Shown here one piece after another: positions 1-5,628 of a stretch of DNA of 5,652 nucleotides (positions are counted from its first letter, which is position 1; the number at the start of each line of letters is the position of its first letter). Location: NCBI GenBank assembly GCA_900547825.1, contig URII01000088.1, positions 1 to 5,652 on the forward strand. The letters are read 5' to 3'. This stretch comes from an uncultured Porphyromonadaceae bacterium (GTDB lineage Bacteria; Bacteroidota; Bacteroidia; Bacteroidales; Muribaculaceae). The notes under the pieces were generated by a model. The model worked only from the letters and a program-made list of their open reading frames with translations. It was not told the DNA's origin and did not search any database. A program made the translations under genes and the position numbers.

Positions 1-1639
1 AGTGGTGCGCTCCGACAATAATACCCCGCGTGTTGATATCGACGGCCGCGAATATTCCCCTCAGGAAATATCTGCCATGATTCTTCAGAAAATGAAGAAG
101 ACAGCCGAGGACTATCTCGGACAGTCGGTGAGCGAGGCCGTTATTACTGTGCCGGCTTACTTTAACGACGCCCAGCGTCAGGCCACCAAGGAGGCAGGCG
201 AGATAGCAGGCCTTACCGTGCGCCGTATTGTGAACGAACCTACAGCCGCAGCTTTGGCTTATGGTCTCGACAAGAGCAACAAGGATCAGAAGATCGCCGT
301 GTTTGACCTCGGTGGCGGCACATTCGATATCTCGATCCTTGAGCTTGGCGACGGAGTGTTTGAAGTGAAATCGACCAATGGTGACACACACCTCGGCGGC
401 GATGACTTCGACCATGTTATAATCGACTGGCTTGCCGATGAGTTCCAGAAGGACGAAGGTGTGGACCTGCGTCAGGATCCTATGGCTCTCCAGCGTCTTA
501 AAGAGGCTGCCGAGAAAGCCAAGATTGAGCTGTCCTCGACCACGAGCACAGAGATCAACCTTCCCTACATCATGCCTGTGAACGGTATTCCCAAGCACCT
601 TGTGAAGACCCTCACCCGCGCTAAATTCGAGCAGCTTGCCGACAAGCTTATCAACGCTACCATTCCTCCCTGCGAGCAGGCTTTGAAGGATGCCGGTCTC
701 ACAGCCAAGGATATCGATGAGGTTATTCTTGTGGGTGGTTCCACACGTATACCTGCCATCCAGCAGATAGTTGAGAAATTCTTCGGAAAGGCTCCTTCCA
801 AGGGTGTCAACCCCGATGAAGTGGTAGCCGTGGGTGCTGCAATCCAGGGCGGTGTGCTTTCCGGCGATGTAAAGGATGTGCTGTTGCTTGACGTTGTGCC
901 TCTGTCAGTAGGTATCGAAACCCTCGGCGGTGTCATGACAAAACTTATCGACGCCAACACCACTATTCCTACCCGCAAGAGTGAGACATTCTCCACCGCA
1001 GCCGACAACCAGCCTTCGGTTGAGATCGTAGTGCTTCAGGGCGAACGTCCTATGGCACGTGACAACAAGACTCTCGGCAAATTCCATCTTGACGGCATTG
1101 CTCCCGCGCCCCGTGGCATACCGCAGATCGAAGTCACATTTGAGATCGACGCCAACGGTATATTGAACGTTTCGGCCAAGGATAAAGCCACAGGCAAGGA
1201 GCAGAGCATACGTATTGAAGCCTCCAGCGGTCTTACTGACGCTGAGATCAAGCGCATGAAGGATGAGGCAGCCGCCAATGCAGCCGCCGACGCCAAGGAA
1301 AAAGAACGTGTTGACAAACTCAACCATGCCGATGCGTTGATTTTCCAGACCGAAAAGCAGCTCAACGAACTTGGCGACAAGATCCCCGCCGATAAAAAGA
1401 CAGCCATCACTGTAGCCCTTGACAAACTCAAGGAAGCACACAAGGCTCAGAACATCGATGCAATAGATCCTGCCATCAAAGAGATAGAGACTGCGTTCGG
1501 TGCTGCCCAGCAGGACATTCTTAATGCTCAGCAGCAGGCCGGCGCAAATGCCAATCCAGGCGCAGGTGCTCCTAACCCCGGCAATGCCGGCGGTCACGAT
1601 GACACCGTTACCGACGTCGACTTTGAGGAAGTGAAGTAA
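1..1639 (+). CDS. dnaK: Chaperone DnaK (Hsp70), 5'-truncated by window edge
   Basis: This is the cytoplasmic ATP-dependent chaperone that binds exposed hydrophobic segments of unfolded proteins and cycles with DnaJ and GrpE. The reading frame is open from the window edge, and 545 residues are visible. Aligning the motifs with E. coli DnaK puts the first visible residue at about residue 93, so only the first part of the nucleotide-binding domain is missing. Visible landmarks, in window residue numbers, are VPAYFNDAQRQATK (50-63), NEPTAAALAYGLDK (78-91, containing the equivalent of E. coli Glu171), the phosphate-binding FDLGGGTFD (101-109) and the interdomain linker DVLLLD (292-297). The substrate-binding beta domain and helical lid follow. 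A Gly/Ala/Asn/Pro-rich flexible tail ends in the acidic DVDFEEVK typical of bacterial DnaK. The frame has no interruption. A terminator follows directly, so the gene probably ends its own transcript. The identification is secure. Confidence 0.98.
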   Translation, partial: VVRSDNNTPRVDIDGREYSPQEISAMILQKMKKTAEDYLGQSVSEAVITVPAYFNDAQRQATKEAGEIAGLTVRRIVNEPTAAALAYGLDKSNKDQKIAVFDLGGGTFDISILELGDGVFEVKSTNGDTHLGGDDFDHVIIDWLADEFQKDEGVDLRQDPMALQRLKEAAEKAKIELSSTTSTEINLPYIMPVNGIPKHLVKTLTRAKFEQLADKLINATIPPCEQALKDAGLTAKDIDEVILVGGSTRIPAIQQIVEKFFGKAPSKGVNPDEVVAVGAAIQGGVLSGDVKDVLLLDVVPLSVGIETLGGVMTKLIDANTTIPTRKSETFSTAADNQPSVEIVVLQGERPMARDNKTLGKFHLDGIAPAPRGIPQIEVTFEIDANGILNVSAKDKATGKEQSIRIEASSGLTDAEIKRMKDEAAANAAADAKEKERVDKLNHADALIFQTEKQLNELGDKIPADKKTAITVALDKLKEAHKAQNIDAIDPAIKEIETAFGAAQQDILNAQQQAGANANPGAGAPNPGNAGGHDDTVTDVDFEEVK

Positions 1640-1658
1640 ATCTCACCATCCATATATT

Positions 1659-1697
1659 AATGGAGTGTAGCCCGATGGGTTGCACTCCATTTTTATA
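1659..1697 (+). terminator. Rho-independent terminator of dnaK
   Basis: Bases 1660-1673 pair with 1677-1690 to form a 14-bp stem around a 3-base loop (GAT). The outer 8 bp (ATGGAGTG / CACTCCAT) are perfect, and the inner part includes two G-T wobbles. A T-rich run (TTTTT at 1690-1694, then AT-rich sequence) follows at once. It starts 20 bases after the dnaK stop codon, where an intrinsic terminator is expected. Confidence 0.9.
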
Positions 1698-1716
1698 TTT
1701 TATTTGTAAATGTGGT

Positions 1717-1740
1717 AGTGCTTTGTTATCGCACTTTTTT
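1717..1740 (+). promoter_or_regulatory. Short dyad over the -33 element (possible operator)
   Basis: AGTGC (1717-1721) is repeated inverted as GCACT (1731-1735) around a 9-base spacer that contains the -33 TTTG. Six T residues follow (1735-1740). It could be an operator, a weak second terminator for read-through from dnaK, or chance, because 5-bp arms are short. The position over the promoter is the only reason to list it. Confidence 0.25.
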
Positions 1741-1750
1741 AGTAACTTTG
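1722..1750 (+). promoter_or_regulatory. Bacteroidetes-type promoter for the 71-aa/kinase operon
   Basis: TAACTTTG at 1743-1750 matches the Bacteroidetes sigma-ABfr -7 consensus TAnnTTTG perfectly. TTTG at 1722-1725 lies 17 bases upstream and fits the -33 element. Transcription should start near 1756-1758, leaving a leader of about 16-18 bases before the ATG at 1774. The promoter sits downstream of the dnaK terminator, so the two genes after it form their own transcription unit. A short dyad (1717-1735) covers the -33 element. Confidence 0.7.
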
Positions 1751-1773
1751 GCGTTGAATAAGAAAGATTTATT

Positions 1774-1989
1774 ATGTCGGAAGAGCATATGAACAGTTAT
1801 CGGCTGACGTCGATGGAGGAGCCGGGCGACGAGCGCATGGCTCAGATTATGCGCGAGGTTGCCGAGGACGCCCGCGAGAGCACTCGCCGGGCGGCTGAGC
1901 GTGTGGCTGCCGGTATTGAAGCTGCGACTCAAGCGGCTCAGGAAAAATGGGGCGATACAATAAATAGGATTAAGAATGGCCGCAAGTGA
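1774..1989 (+). CDS. Small helical protein, candidate antitoxin for the downstream kinase
   Basis: This 71-residue protein belongs to no family I recognise. It has no cysteine, signal peptide or membrane segment. A short N-terminal part contains SYRLTSMEEPGDE (8-20). From about residue 19 to 66 it is Ala/Glu/Arg-rich and should form a long amphipathic helix or coiled coil, ending in a basic IKNGRK tail. The start at 1774 follows a promoter and a weak purine-rich stretch (1761-1766); Met6 at 1789 is an alternative start. Its last 14 bases overlap the start of the P-loop kinase gene, which implies coupled translation. A short, charged, helical protein coded just upstream of a zeta-like kinase is what an antitoxin would look like, but this is inferred from position and size and not from homology. 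It could instead be a regulator or accessory subunit of the kinase. Confidence 0.75.
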   Translation: MSEEHMNSYRLTSMEEPGDERMAQIMREVAEDARESTRRAAERVAAGIEAATQAAQEKWGDTINRIKNGRK

Positions 1990-2578
1990 GCATCGTCCTG
2001 TTCTGATTGTGATAGCCGGGCCTAACGGGTCGGGCAAAACTTCCATGACATCCAAGATTCTTCACCATGAATGGCTGGAGGATTCGGAATACATCAATCC
2101 CGACAATGTGGCTCGTGACATATTTGGAGATTGGAACAATCAGGATGCAGTTCTAAAGGCGGCCAACTATTGCAATGATTGGCGTGAAAGATGTTTGGCA
2201 GAACGCAAGAGCCATATCTTTGAGACCGTGATGTCAGCAAGCGATAAGGTTGATTACATTCTTAGGGCAAAGCAAACCGGATTCTTCATACGTCTGTTCT
2301 TTGTTTCCACTGAATCTCCTACCATCAACGCCAAGCGTGTTGCAAACCGGGTGCTGAACGGAGGGCATGATGTGCCCATCCCCAAAATCATATCTCGCTA
2401 CGATAAGTCGATTGCCAATTGTAAAATTCTATCCTCAATCGTTGACCGGCTCTATGTTTATGACAACTCAATAGAGGATGCAGAAGCTCGGCTTCTCTTC
2501 CGTTTGAGCGATGGAGAGCTTGCAAAACGCTATGTCGATGACCTTCCGGCATGGGCTTCGCCCATCCTCCCGAAATAA
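1976..2578 (+). CDS. Zeta-toxin-like / COG4185-type P-loop kinase
   Basis: This 200-residue cytoplasmic P-loop protein resembles the short zeta-toxin-like kinases (COG4185, 'predicted ABC-type ATPase'). A beta strand (PVLIVIAG, 8-15) leads into the Walker A motif GPNGSGKT (15-22). INPD (40-43) carries an acidic residue where zeta toxins place their catalytic Asp. FETVMS (82-87) follows, then RVANRVLNGGHDVP (121-134) with RYDKS (141-145); this Arg-rich GGHxVP...RY lid segment is the family's hallmark. Classical zeta toxins phosphorylate UDP-N-acetylglucosamine and are neutralised by epsilon, but the substrate cannot be read here. The ATG at 1976 has an AGGA 6 bases upstream (1966-1969) and overlaps the preceding gene by 14 bases. 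By eye it is less GC-rich than dnaK and its partner gene, which hints at a separate origin. The frame is intact. The next gene to the right is convergent, and an IS21 element now sits between them. Confidence 0.85.
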   Translation: MAASEHRPVLIVIAGPNGSGKTSMTSKILHHEWLEDSEYINPDNVARDIFGDWNNQDAVLKAANYCNDWRERCLAERKSHIFETVMSASDKVDYILRAKQTGFFIRLFFVSTESPTINAKRVANRVLNGGHDVPIPKIISRYDKSIANCKILSSIVDRLYVYDNSIEDAEARLLFRLSDGELAKRYVDDLPAWASPILPK

Positions 2579-2615
2579 ATAATGTGAGATTATTATATCG
2601 AATTCACGTTATATC

Positions 2616-2622
2616 CTTTACT
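2616..2622. repeat. Left target-site duplication (CTTTACT)
   Basis: This 7-bp sequence touches the left end of the IS21 element and recurs exactly at 5240-5246 against the right end. It lies 37 bases beyond the stop codon of the kinase gene. Confidence 0.9.
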
Positions 2623-2648
2623 TGCATCTAACATTTGAAAAGGGACCC
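2623..2648 (+). repeat. Left terminal inverted repeat (IRL), containing L1
   Basis: This 26-bp sequence starts TGCATCTAAC and ends AAAAGGGACCC; it is the exact reverse complement of 5214-5239. It contains the L1 core (2634-2648, TTTGAAAAGGGACCC), a likely IstA binding site. With lower identity, the symmetry between the two element ends continues inward for about 60 bp. Confidence 0.93.
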
Positions 2649-2658
2649 AGGTACAGCA

Positions 2659-2673
2659 ATTGAAAAGGGACCC
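2659..2673 (+). repeat. Internal repeat L2 of the IS21 left end
   Basis: ATTGAAAAGGGACCC repeats the L1 core with one mismatch at its first bases, 25 bp further in. Paired, regularly spaced repeats at each end are known in IS21, where they serve as transposase binding sites. Confidence 0.8.
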
Positions 2674-2691
2674 ACCCCATGGGTAAGTTTA
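2660..2691 (+). promoter_or_regulatory. Possible istA promoter
   Basis: TAAGTTTA (2684-2691) matches the Bacteroidetes -7 box TAnnTTTG at all but the last base. TTG at 2660-2662, inside repeat L2, lies 21 bases upstream as a possible -33 element. Transcription would begin near 2698, just before a perfect hairpin. If real, IstA bound at L2 would cover its own promoter. Confidence 0.35.
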
Positions 2692-2700
2692 ACCCGGACT

Positions 2701-2729
2701 GCGTTGATAAAACAAACCAACATCAACGC
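2701..2729 (+). promoter_or_regulatory. Perfect 8-bp hairpin in the istA leader
   Basis: GCGTTGAT (2701-2708) and ATCAACGC (2722-2729) form an exact inverted repeat around a 13-base A/C-rich loop that should stay unpaired. It ends 10 bases before the istA ATG at 2740. As RNA it would form a 5' stem-loop close to the ribosome-binding region; as DNA it could be an operator. Confidence 0.5.
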
Positions 2730-2739
2730 GTCCACAAAA

Positions 2740-4341
2740 ATGTTACACATGGAGGAAAAGACATCCATTATTCTGTCTCATCGCCGCGAGGGGATGAGCA
2801 TCCGCGAGATAGCGCGTCGCAACGGCATGAGCCGCAAGACGGTACGCAAGTATCTCCGTGAGTTCGAGAATGAAACAGGCCCGTCGCCCACATCAGGGGA
2901 GGTAGACGACTATCTCCTGACAAAGCCGAAGTATGACAGCAGCGGCCGAGTTCGGCGTGTGGTGACCGAAGAGGTGCGGCGCCGGATTGACGGCTTCATA
3001 GCCCGCAACCGGGAGAATGCGGCGGCCGGGCTTCACAAGCAGCAGATGCGTAAGCTCGATATGTGGCGTCGCCTTCAGGACGAGGGCATCCGCATAGCGT
3101 ATTCCACGGTATGTCAGTATGTACGCGCTCTGGAGGCCATTCCGGAACAGACACAGAAGCCGGCAAGAGCGTACATCCGCCAGAGCTATGAGCCGGGGTT
3201 CCGGTGCGAGTTTGACTGGGGAGTGGTCACGCTGTGGCTCGGAGGGGTCCGCACGCGTCTGCACATGGCGGTTTTTACCCTTGACCACAGCAACATGCGA
3301 AAGGCTTATCTGTTCTCGCGGGAGGACACGCTTGCCCTTATGGAAGCGCACCGCAACTGCTTCAGGGAATTGGGAGGGACGCCGCGTGTGATGGCATACG
3401 ACAACATGCGCACGGCCGTAAAGAAGTTCCTCGGACGCGACCGCGAACATACGGACGCACTGCTGCGCATGGAGGTACACTACTGTTTCACGCCGCATTT
3501 CTGTAATCCGCGTTCAGGATGGGAGAAAGGGAAAGTGGAGCGTTCTGTGGAGTACATCCGCCGCCGTGCATTCTCGTTCGATGTGCGTTTTGACTCCCTG
3601 GAGGCGGCACAGGCGCATCTGTCGGCGGTCTGTGACAGAATCAATGCCGAGGCTTCCAATATGTCGGCCGATGAGAAACGTAGCCGCACACAGGCCGACA
3701 TTGCGGCGCTCCGCCCGCTGGATCACGGCGACATCGGCTGCTTTGAGCAGCGGCTTTACCGCGTGGGCAAATACTCCACGATAACCGTCGAAGGCGTGCA
3801 TTACTCTGTCCCTGACCGGCTTGTAGGCTCACAGGTGGCAGTAAAGCTCTATTCCGAGCGTATCGTGGCGCTGTCGGAACGCGACAAGGTGGCCTCACAT
3901 GCCCGCAGCCGACGCTCCGGAGACTGGGTCATAGACCTGATGCACTATCTGGGGACATTCCTCCGCAAGCCGGCCGCGCTGGGACGCTCGGTGGCTCTGC
4001 AGCAGGTTCACCCGTCTGTGGCGGCGCTTTACCGGGAACACTTCAGCGAGTCACCGCGGAGCTTCATTGAACTGCTCGTATATGCCCGGGACAACAATCT
4101 GGCATATCCGGACATTGTCCGCGCCGCCGCAAGCCTTGCAGCCCGCGGACTCCAGCGCATATCCGCCGAACAGATACAGGCTCAGATGCTCTCGGGGCAA
4201 GGTGCCCCTCCGGCAGTGTCCGATGTCCCGGGCGCGGACGTCCAGGACACACTGCAGACCGAGATAGAAAGTTCGGCAAACCATACACTCGATATGCTTT
4301 CCTCCTTTATGGAAGCAAGCCGTGCAATGCAGGCAAACTAA
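2740..4341 (+). CDS. istA: IS21-family transposase IstA (DDE recombinase)
   Basis: IstA binds the ends of the element and carries out DNA cleavage and strand transfer. From the ATG at 2740 it has 533 residues, within the family's usual size. Residues 19-39 (MSIREIARRNGMSRKTVRKYL) form a helix-turn-helix. The integrase-core catalytic triad is visible as Asp159 in FDWG, Asp221 in AYDNMRTAV and probably Glu267 in EKGKVE. A C-terminal Mu-transposase-like beta barrel follows (around RLYRVGKYSTITVEGVHYSVP), then a tail that may contact IstB. The frame is open upstream to a TTG at 2635, but that codon lies in the terminal repeat, so it is an unlikely start. ATG 2749, three codons into the chosen frame, is an alternative. 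istB follows after 47 bases and is probably cotranscribed. Confidence 0.95.
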   Translation: MLHMEEKTSIILSHRREGMSIREIARRNGMSRKTVRKYLREFENETGPSPTSGEVDDYLLTKPKYDSSGRVRRVVTEEVRRRIDGFIARNRENAAAGLHKQQMRKLDMWRRLQDEGIRIAYSTVCQYVRALEAIPEQTQKPARAYIRQSYEPGFRCEFDWGVVTLWLGGVRTRLHMAVFTLDHSNMRKAYLFSREDTLALMEAHRNCFRELGGTPRVMAYDNMRTAVKKFLGRDREHTDALLRMEVHYCFTPHFCNPRSGWEKGKVERSVEYIRRRAFSFDVRFDSLEAAQAHLSAVCDRINAEASNMSADEKRSRTQADIAALRPLDHGDIGCFEQRLYRVGKYSTITVEGVHYSVPDRLVGSQVAVKLYSERIVALSERDKVASHARSRRSGDWVIDLMHYLGTFLRKPAALGRSVALQQVHPSVAALYREHFSESPRSFIELLVYARDNNLAYPDIVRAAASLAARGLQRISAEQIQAQMLSGQGAPPAVSDVPGADVQDTLQTEIESSANHTLDMLSSFMEASRAMQAN

Positions 4342-4350
4342 ATCGCCTCG

Positions 4351-4365
4351 CCCCCCCCAAAAAAA
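4351..4365 (+). repeat. C8A7 homopolymer tract between istA and istB
   Basis: Eight C residues (4351-4358) are followed directly by seven A residues (4359-4365), ten bases after the istA stop codon and 23 bases before the istB start. It lies outside both frames, so length changes would not shift either protein, but the tract may vary in length and be prone to polymerase slippage. Confidence 0.85.
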
Positions 4366-4388
4366 TACAGTTAAAATACAGAATAACA

Positions 4389-5165
4389 ATGATAACCGAA
4401 ACAAATACAGACGGTCTGCGCGAGACAATACGCTCATACGCCTTCGACCTTAAACTACCACTTGTAAGACGCGACATAGACCTGCTGATACAGCAGAGCG
4501 CCGACGAACAGTGGAGCATGTGGCAGTTCACCGCAGAGCTGCTGCGGCGCGAAAAAGAAAACCGTACCGAGAACCAGCGGCGCCACCGCATCAAAAACGC
4601 CGGGTTTCCACAGTTGCGCTATCTCAACGAGATCGACACCGATGCTCTTCCGGCCGATGCACGAAAGGCGCTACCGGCTCTCGAGACACTTGACTTCATT
4701 AAAAACGGACGGAATCTTATCCTGTATGGCAATCCCGGTACTGGCAAGACTCATCTGGCGACAGCCCTCGGAATAGCCGCCTGCAATGCCGGATACTCCG
4801 TGCTGTTCACCTCCGTGCCCAGACTGCTGACGCAGATACGCGAGTGCCGTAACGCACTGACTCTGCGCTCGCTGGAAAACAAGTTCGAAAGATACGACTT
4901 GGTTATCTGTGACGAGTTCGGTTACGTCTCATGTGACAAGGCCGGAGCCGAGATGCTGTTCAACCATCTGTCTCTCCGCACCGACAAAAAGACCACCGTC
5001 GTCACAACAAACCTCGCTTTCAACCGCTGGAACGAGATTATCGATGACAAGGTCTTGGTCACCGCAATGGTCGACCGCCTGACTCACAAGGCAATACTGC
5101 TCAACATGACCGGTAAGTCGTACCGCATGAAGGAAACCCAGGAAATGATGAACCAACAAATTTAA
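4389..5165 (+). CDS. istB: IS21-family helper ATPase IstB (AAA+)
   Basis: IstB is the DnaC/DnaA-like AAA+ ATPase that assembles on target DNA and activates IstA for insertion. It has 258 residues, the normal size. An N-terminal helical region rich in Arg, Glu and Gln (to about residue 75), where IstB proteins usually have an IstB-type N-domain, is followed by Walker A GNPGTGKT (114-121), Walker B LVICDEFG (171-178, with Asp175-Glu176) and a sensor-1-like VVTTNLAF segment with the usual Asn. A downstream MVDRLTHKAI stretch supplies the Arg typical of the AAA+ arginine-finger/box VII region. The ATG at 4389 follows an A-rich leader after istA. Nothing suggests decay. Confidence 0.95.
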   Translation: MITETNTDGLRETIRSYAFDLKLPLVRRDIDLLIQQSADEQWSMWQFTAELLRREKENRTENQRRHRIKNAGFPQLRYLNEIDTDALPADARKALPALETLDFIKNGRNLILYGNPGTGKTHLATALGIAACNAGYSVLFTSVPRLLTQIRECRNALTLRSLENKFERYDLVICDEFGYVSCDKAGAEMLFNHLSLRTDKKTTVVTTNLAFNRWNEIIDDKVLVTAMVDRLTHKAILLNMTGKSYRMKETQEMMNQQI

Positions 5166-5166
5166 T

Positions 5167-5174
5167 TATCTTTG
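5167..5174 (+). promoter_or_regulatory. Outward-facing -7 box (TATCTTTG) after istB
   Basis: TATCTTTG matches TAnnTTTG perfectly and begins two bases after the istB stop, pointing out of the right end of the element. I see no clear -33 TTG at the right distance upstream, so promoter activity is uncertain. If active, it would transcribe antisense to the membrane-protein gene. Confidence 0.25.
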
Positions 5175-5190
5175 CATTCCCATCCCGGGT

Positions 5191-5205
5191 GGTCCCCTTT
5201 TCAAT
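5191..5205 (-). repeat. Internal repeat R2 of the IS21 right end
   Basis: Read on the minus strand this is ATTGAAAAGGGGACC. It matches L2 (2659-2673) through ATTGAAAAGGG and then differs by an extra G and a missing C. It sits inside R1, as L2 sits inside L1. Confidence 0.75.
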
Positions 5206-5213
5206 TGCTATCC

Positions 5214-5239
5214 GGGTCCCTTTTCAAATGTTAGATGCA
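5214..5239 (-). repeat. Right terminal inverted repeat (IRR), containing R1
   Basis: This is the exact 26-bp reverse complement of the left terminal repeat at 2623-2648. It ends in CA at 5239, directly against the target duplication. Confidence 0.93.
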
Positions 5240-5246
5240 CTTTACT
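5240..5246. repeat. Right target-site duplication (CTTTACT)
   Basis: Identical to 2616-2622. Bases 5242-5244 (TTA) are the stop codon TAA of the minus-strand membrane-protein gene, so the duplication preserved that gene's end. Confidence 0.9.
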
Positions 5247-5628
5247 GGGCTATGCGGTGGGTGCGCAGTCGGTACAGATGGATCAATAGGGTGAGGAGGG
5301 CGACAGCGGTGGCGAAGATTAGCCATCCGGGCGATTTTGATTTAAGCGCACCCCATATCAGAAAGTATAGGACGTAATAGGTTGATATGTCGGATACAAA
5401 AGAACTCGTAGCAATCGCTTTCGGTTTTCCCGTCCAATACCATATGGCATATGCGGCCATGAATATGAAGCCTGATGTGAAGCATATGGTGGTTATGGGA
5501 TGAAAATCCGTATATCCGGCATACATCAGCGACAGGCATACGAAAATGGATGCAAAACTCATTGCGGAGCTGCGGTAGAATGTGTCAAGTCGCGGATGGC
5601 GTATTGCCGGTTTTGATGTTGTGCTCAT
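5242..5628 (-). CDS. Small four-helix membrane protein of unknown function
   Basis: I do not recognise a family. From the ATG at 5628 the protein has 128 residues. Four hydrophobic segments are visible at about 20-39, 44-65, 77-95 and 100-120. A basic N-terminal stretch (with KPAIRHPRLDTFYR), a basic loop between helices 2 and 3 (TGKPK) and a basic C-terminus (RLRTHR) suggest that both ends face the cytoplasm. Helices 2 and 3 are rich in Tyr and Trp. There is no signal peptide and no catalytic-looking motif. The frame is open three codons further to a TTG at 5637, but the ATG is preferred. Only 24 bases upstream are visible, with no promoter, so it could be the last gene of an operon entering from the right. 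It converges on the kinase gene, and the IS21 element abuts its stop codon. Confidence 0.75.
   Translation of the reverse strand: MSTTSKPAIRHPRLDTFYRSSAMSFASIFVCLSLMYAGYTDFHPITTICFTSGFIFMAAYAIWYWTGKPKAIATSSFVSDISTYYVLYFLIWGALKSKSPGWLIFATAVALLTLLIHLYRLRTHRIAQ

Larger units (their letters stand above)
2623..5239 (+). mobile_element. Complete IS21-family insertion sequence (2617 bp)
   Basis: The element is bounded by 26-bp perfect inverted repeats (2623-2648 and 5214-5239) that begin 5'-TG and end CA-3', as IS21-family ends do. It is flanked by a 7-bp direct repeat. Inside are the two genes that define the family in the usual order: istA (DDE transposase) and istB (AAA+ ATPase). Each end also has a second internal copy of the repeat core, the multiple-terminal-repeat layout known from IS21. 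Both frames are open and their catalytic motifs are present, so it may still be active. Identical target duplications and perfect end repeats suggest a fairly recent insertion. I cannot name the specific IS. Confidence 0.95.

Noticed and set aside
565..1597. Long minus-strand open frames (up to 230 codons) opposite dnaK
   Set aside because: They lie entirely antisense to a strongly conserved coding sequence and their translations look like no real protein. Long antisense frames opposite dnaK are a well-known artefact of its codon use.
1726..2055. Minus-strand 109-codon frame opposite the small ORF and the start of the kinase
   Set aside because: It is antisense to the promoter and two well-supported genes, and its translation has no recognisable features.
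2578..2594. AATAAT / ATTATT hairpin just after the kinase stop codon as a terminator
   Set aside because: The stem is only 6 bp of A-T pairs around a 5-base loop and has no following T run, so it is too weak to call.
2623..2673. CRISPR-like or phage attachment interpretation of the repeated GAAAAGGGACCC cores
   Set aside because: There are only two copies at each end, in inverted arrangement around istA-istB and flanked by a target duplication, which is fully explained by IS21 end structure.
2635..2739. Upstream extension of istA to a TTG start
   Set aside because: The added codons are translated from the terminal repeats and the leader hairpin and look non-protein-like. ATG at 2740 gives a normal IstA N-terminus with the helix-turn-helix close to the start.
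2893..3901. Minus-strand and alternative-frame ORFs within istA (for example a 201-codon frame at 2893-3498)
   Set aside because: The plus-strand istA frame has unmistakable DDE transposase motifs across the region; the others are shadows of its composition.
4051..4594. Minus-strand frames across the istA-istB junction
   Set aside because: They overlap the conserved ends of both genes and carry no recognisable domain or start signal.
5189..5377. 62-codon plus-strand frame across the right end of the IS
   Set aside because: It runs through the terminal repeats and then antisense to the membrane-protein gene, with no start signal or domain.
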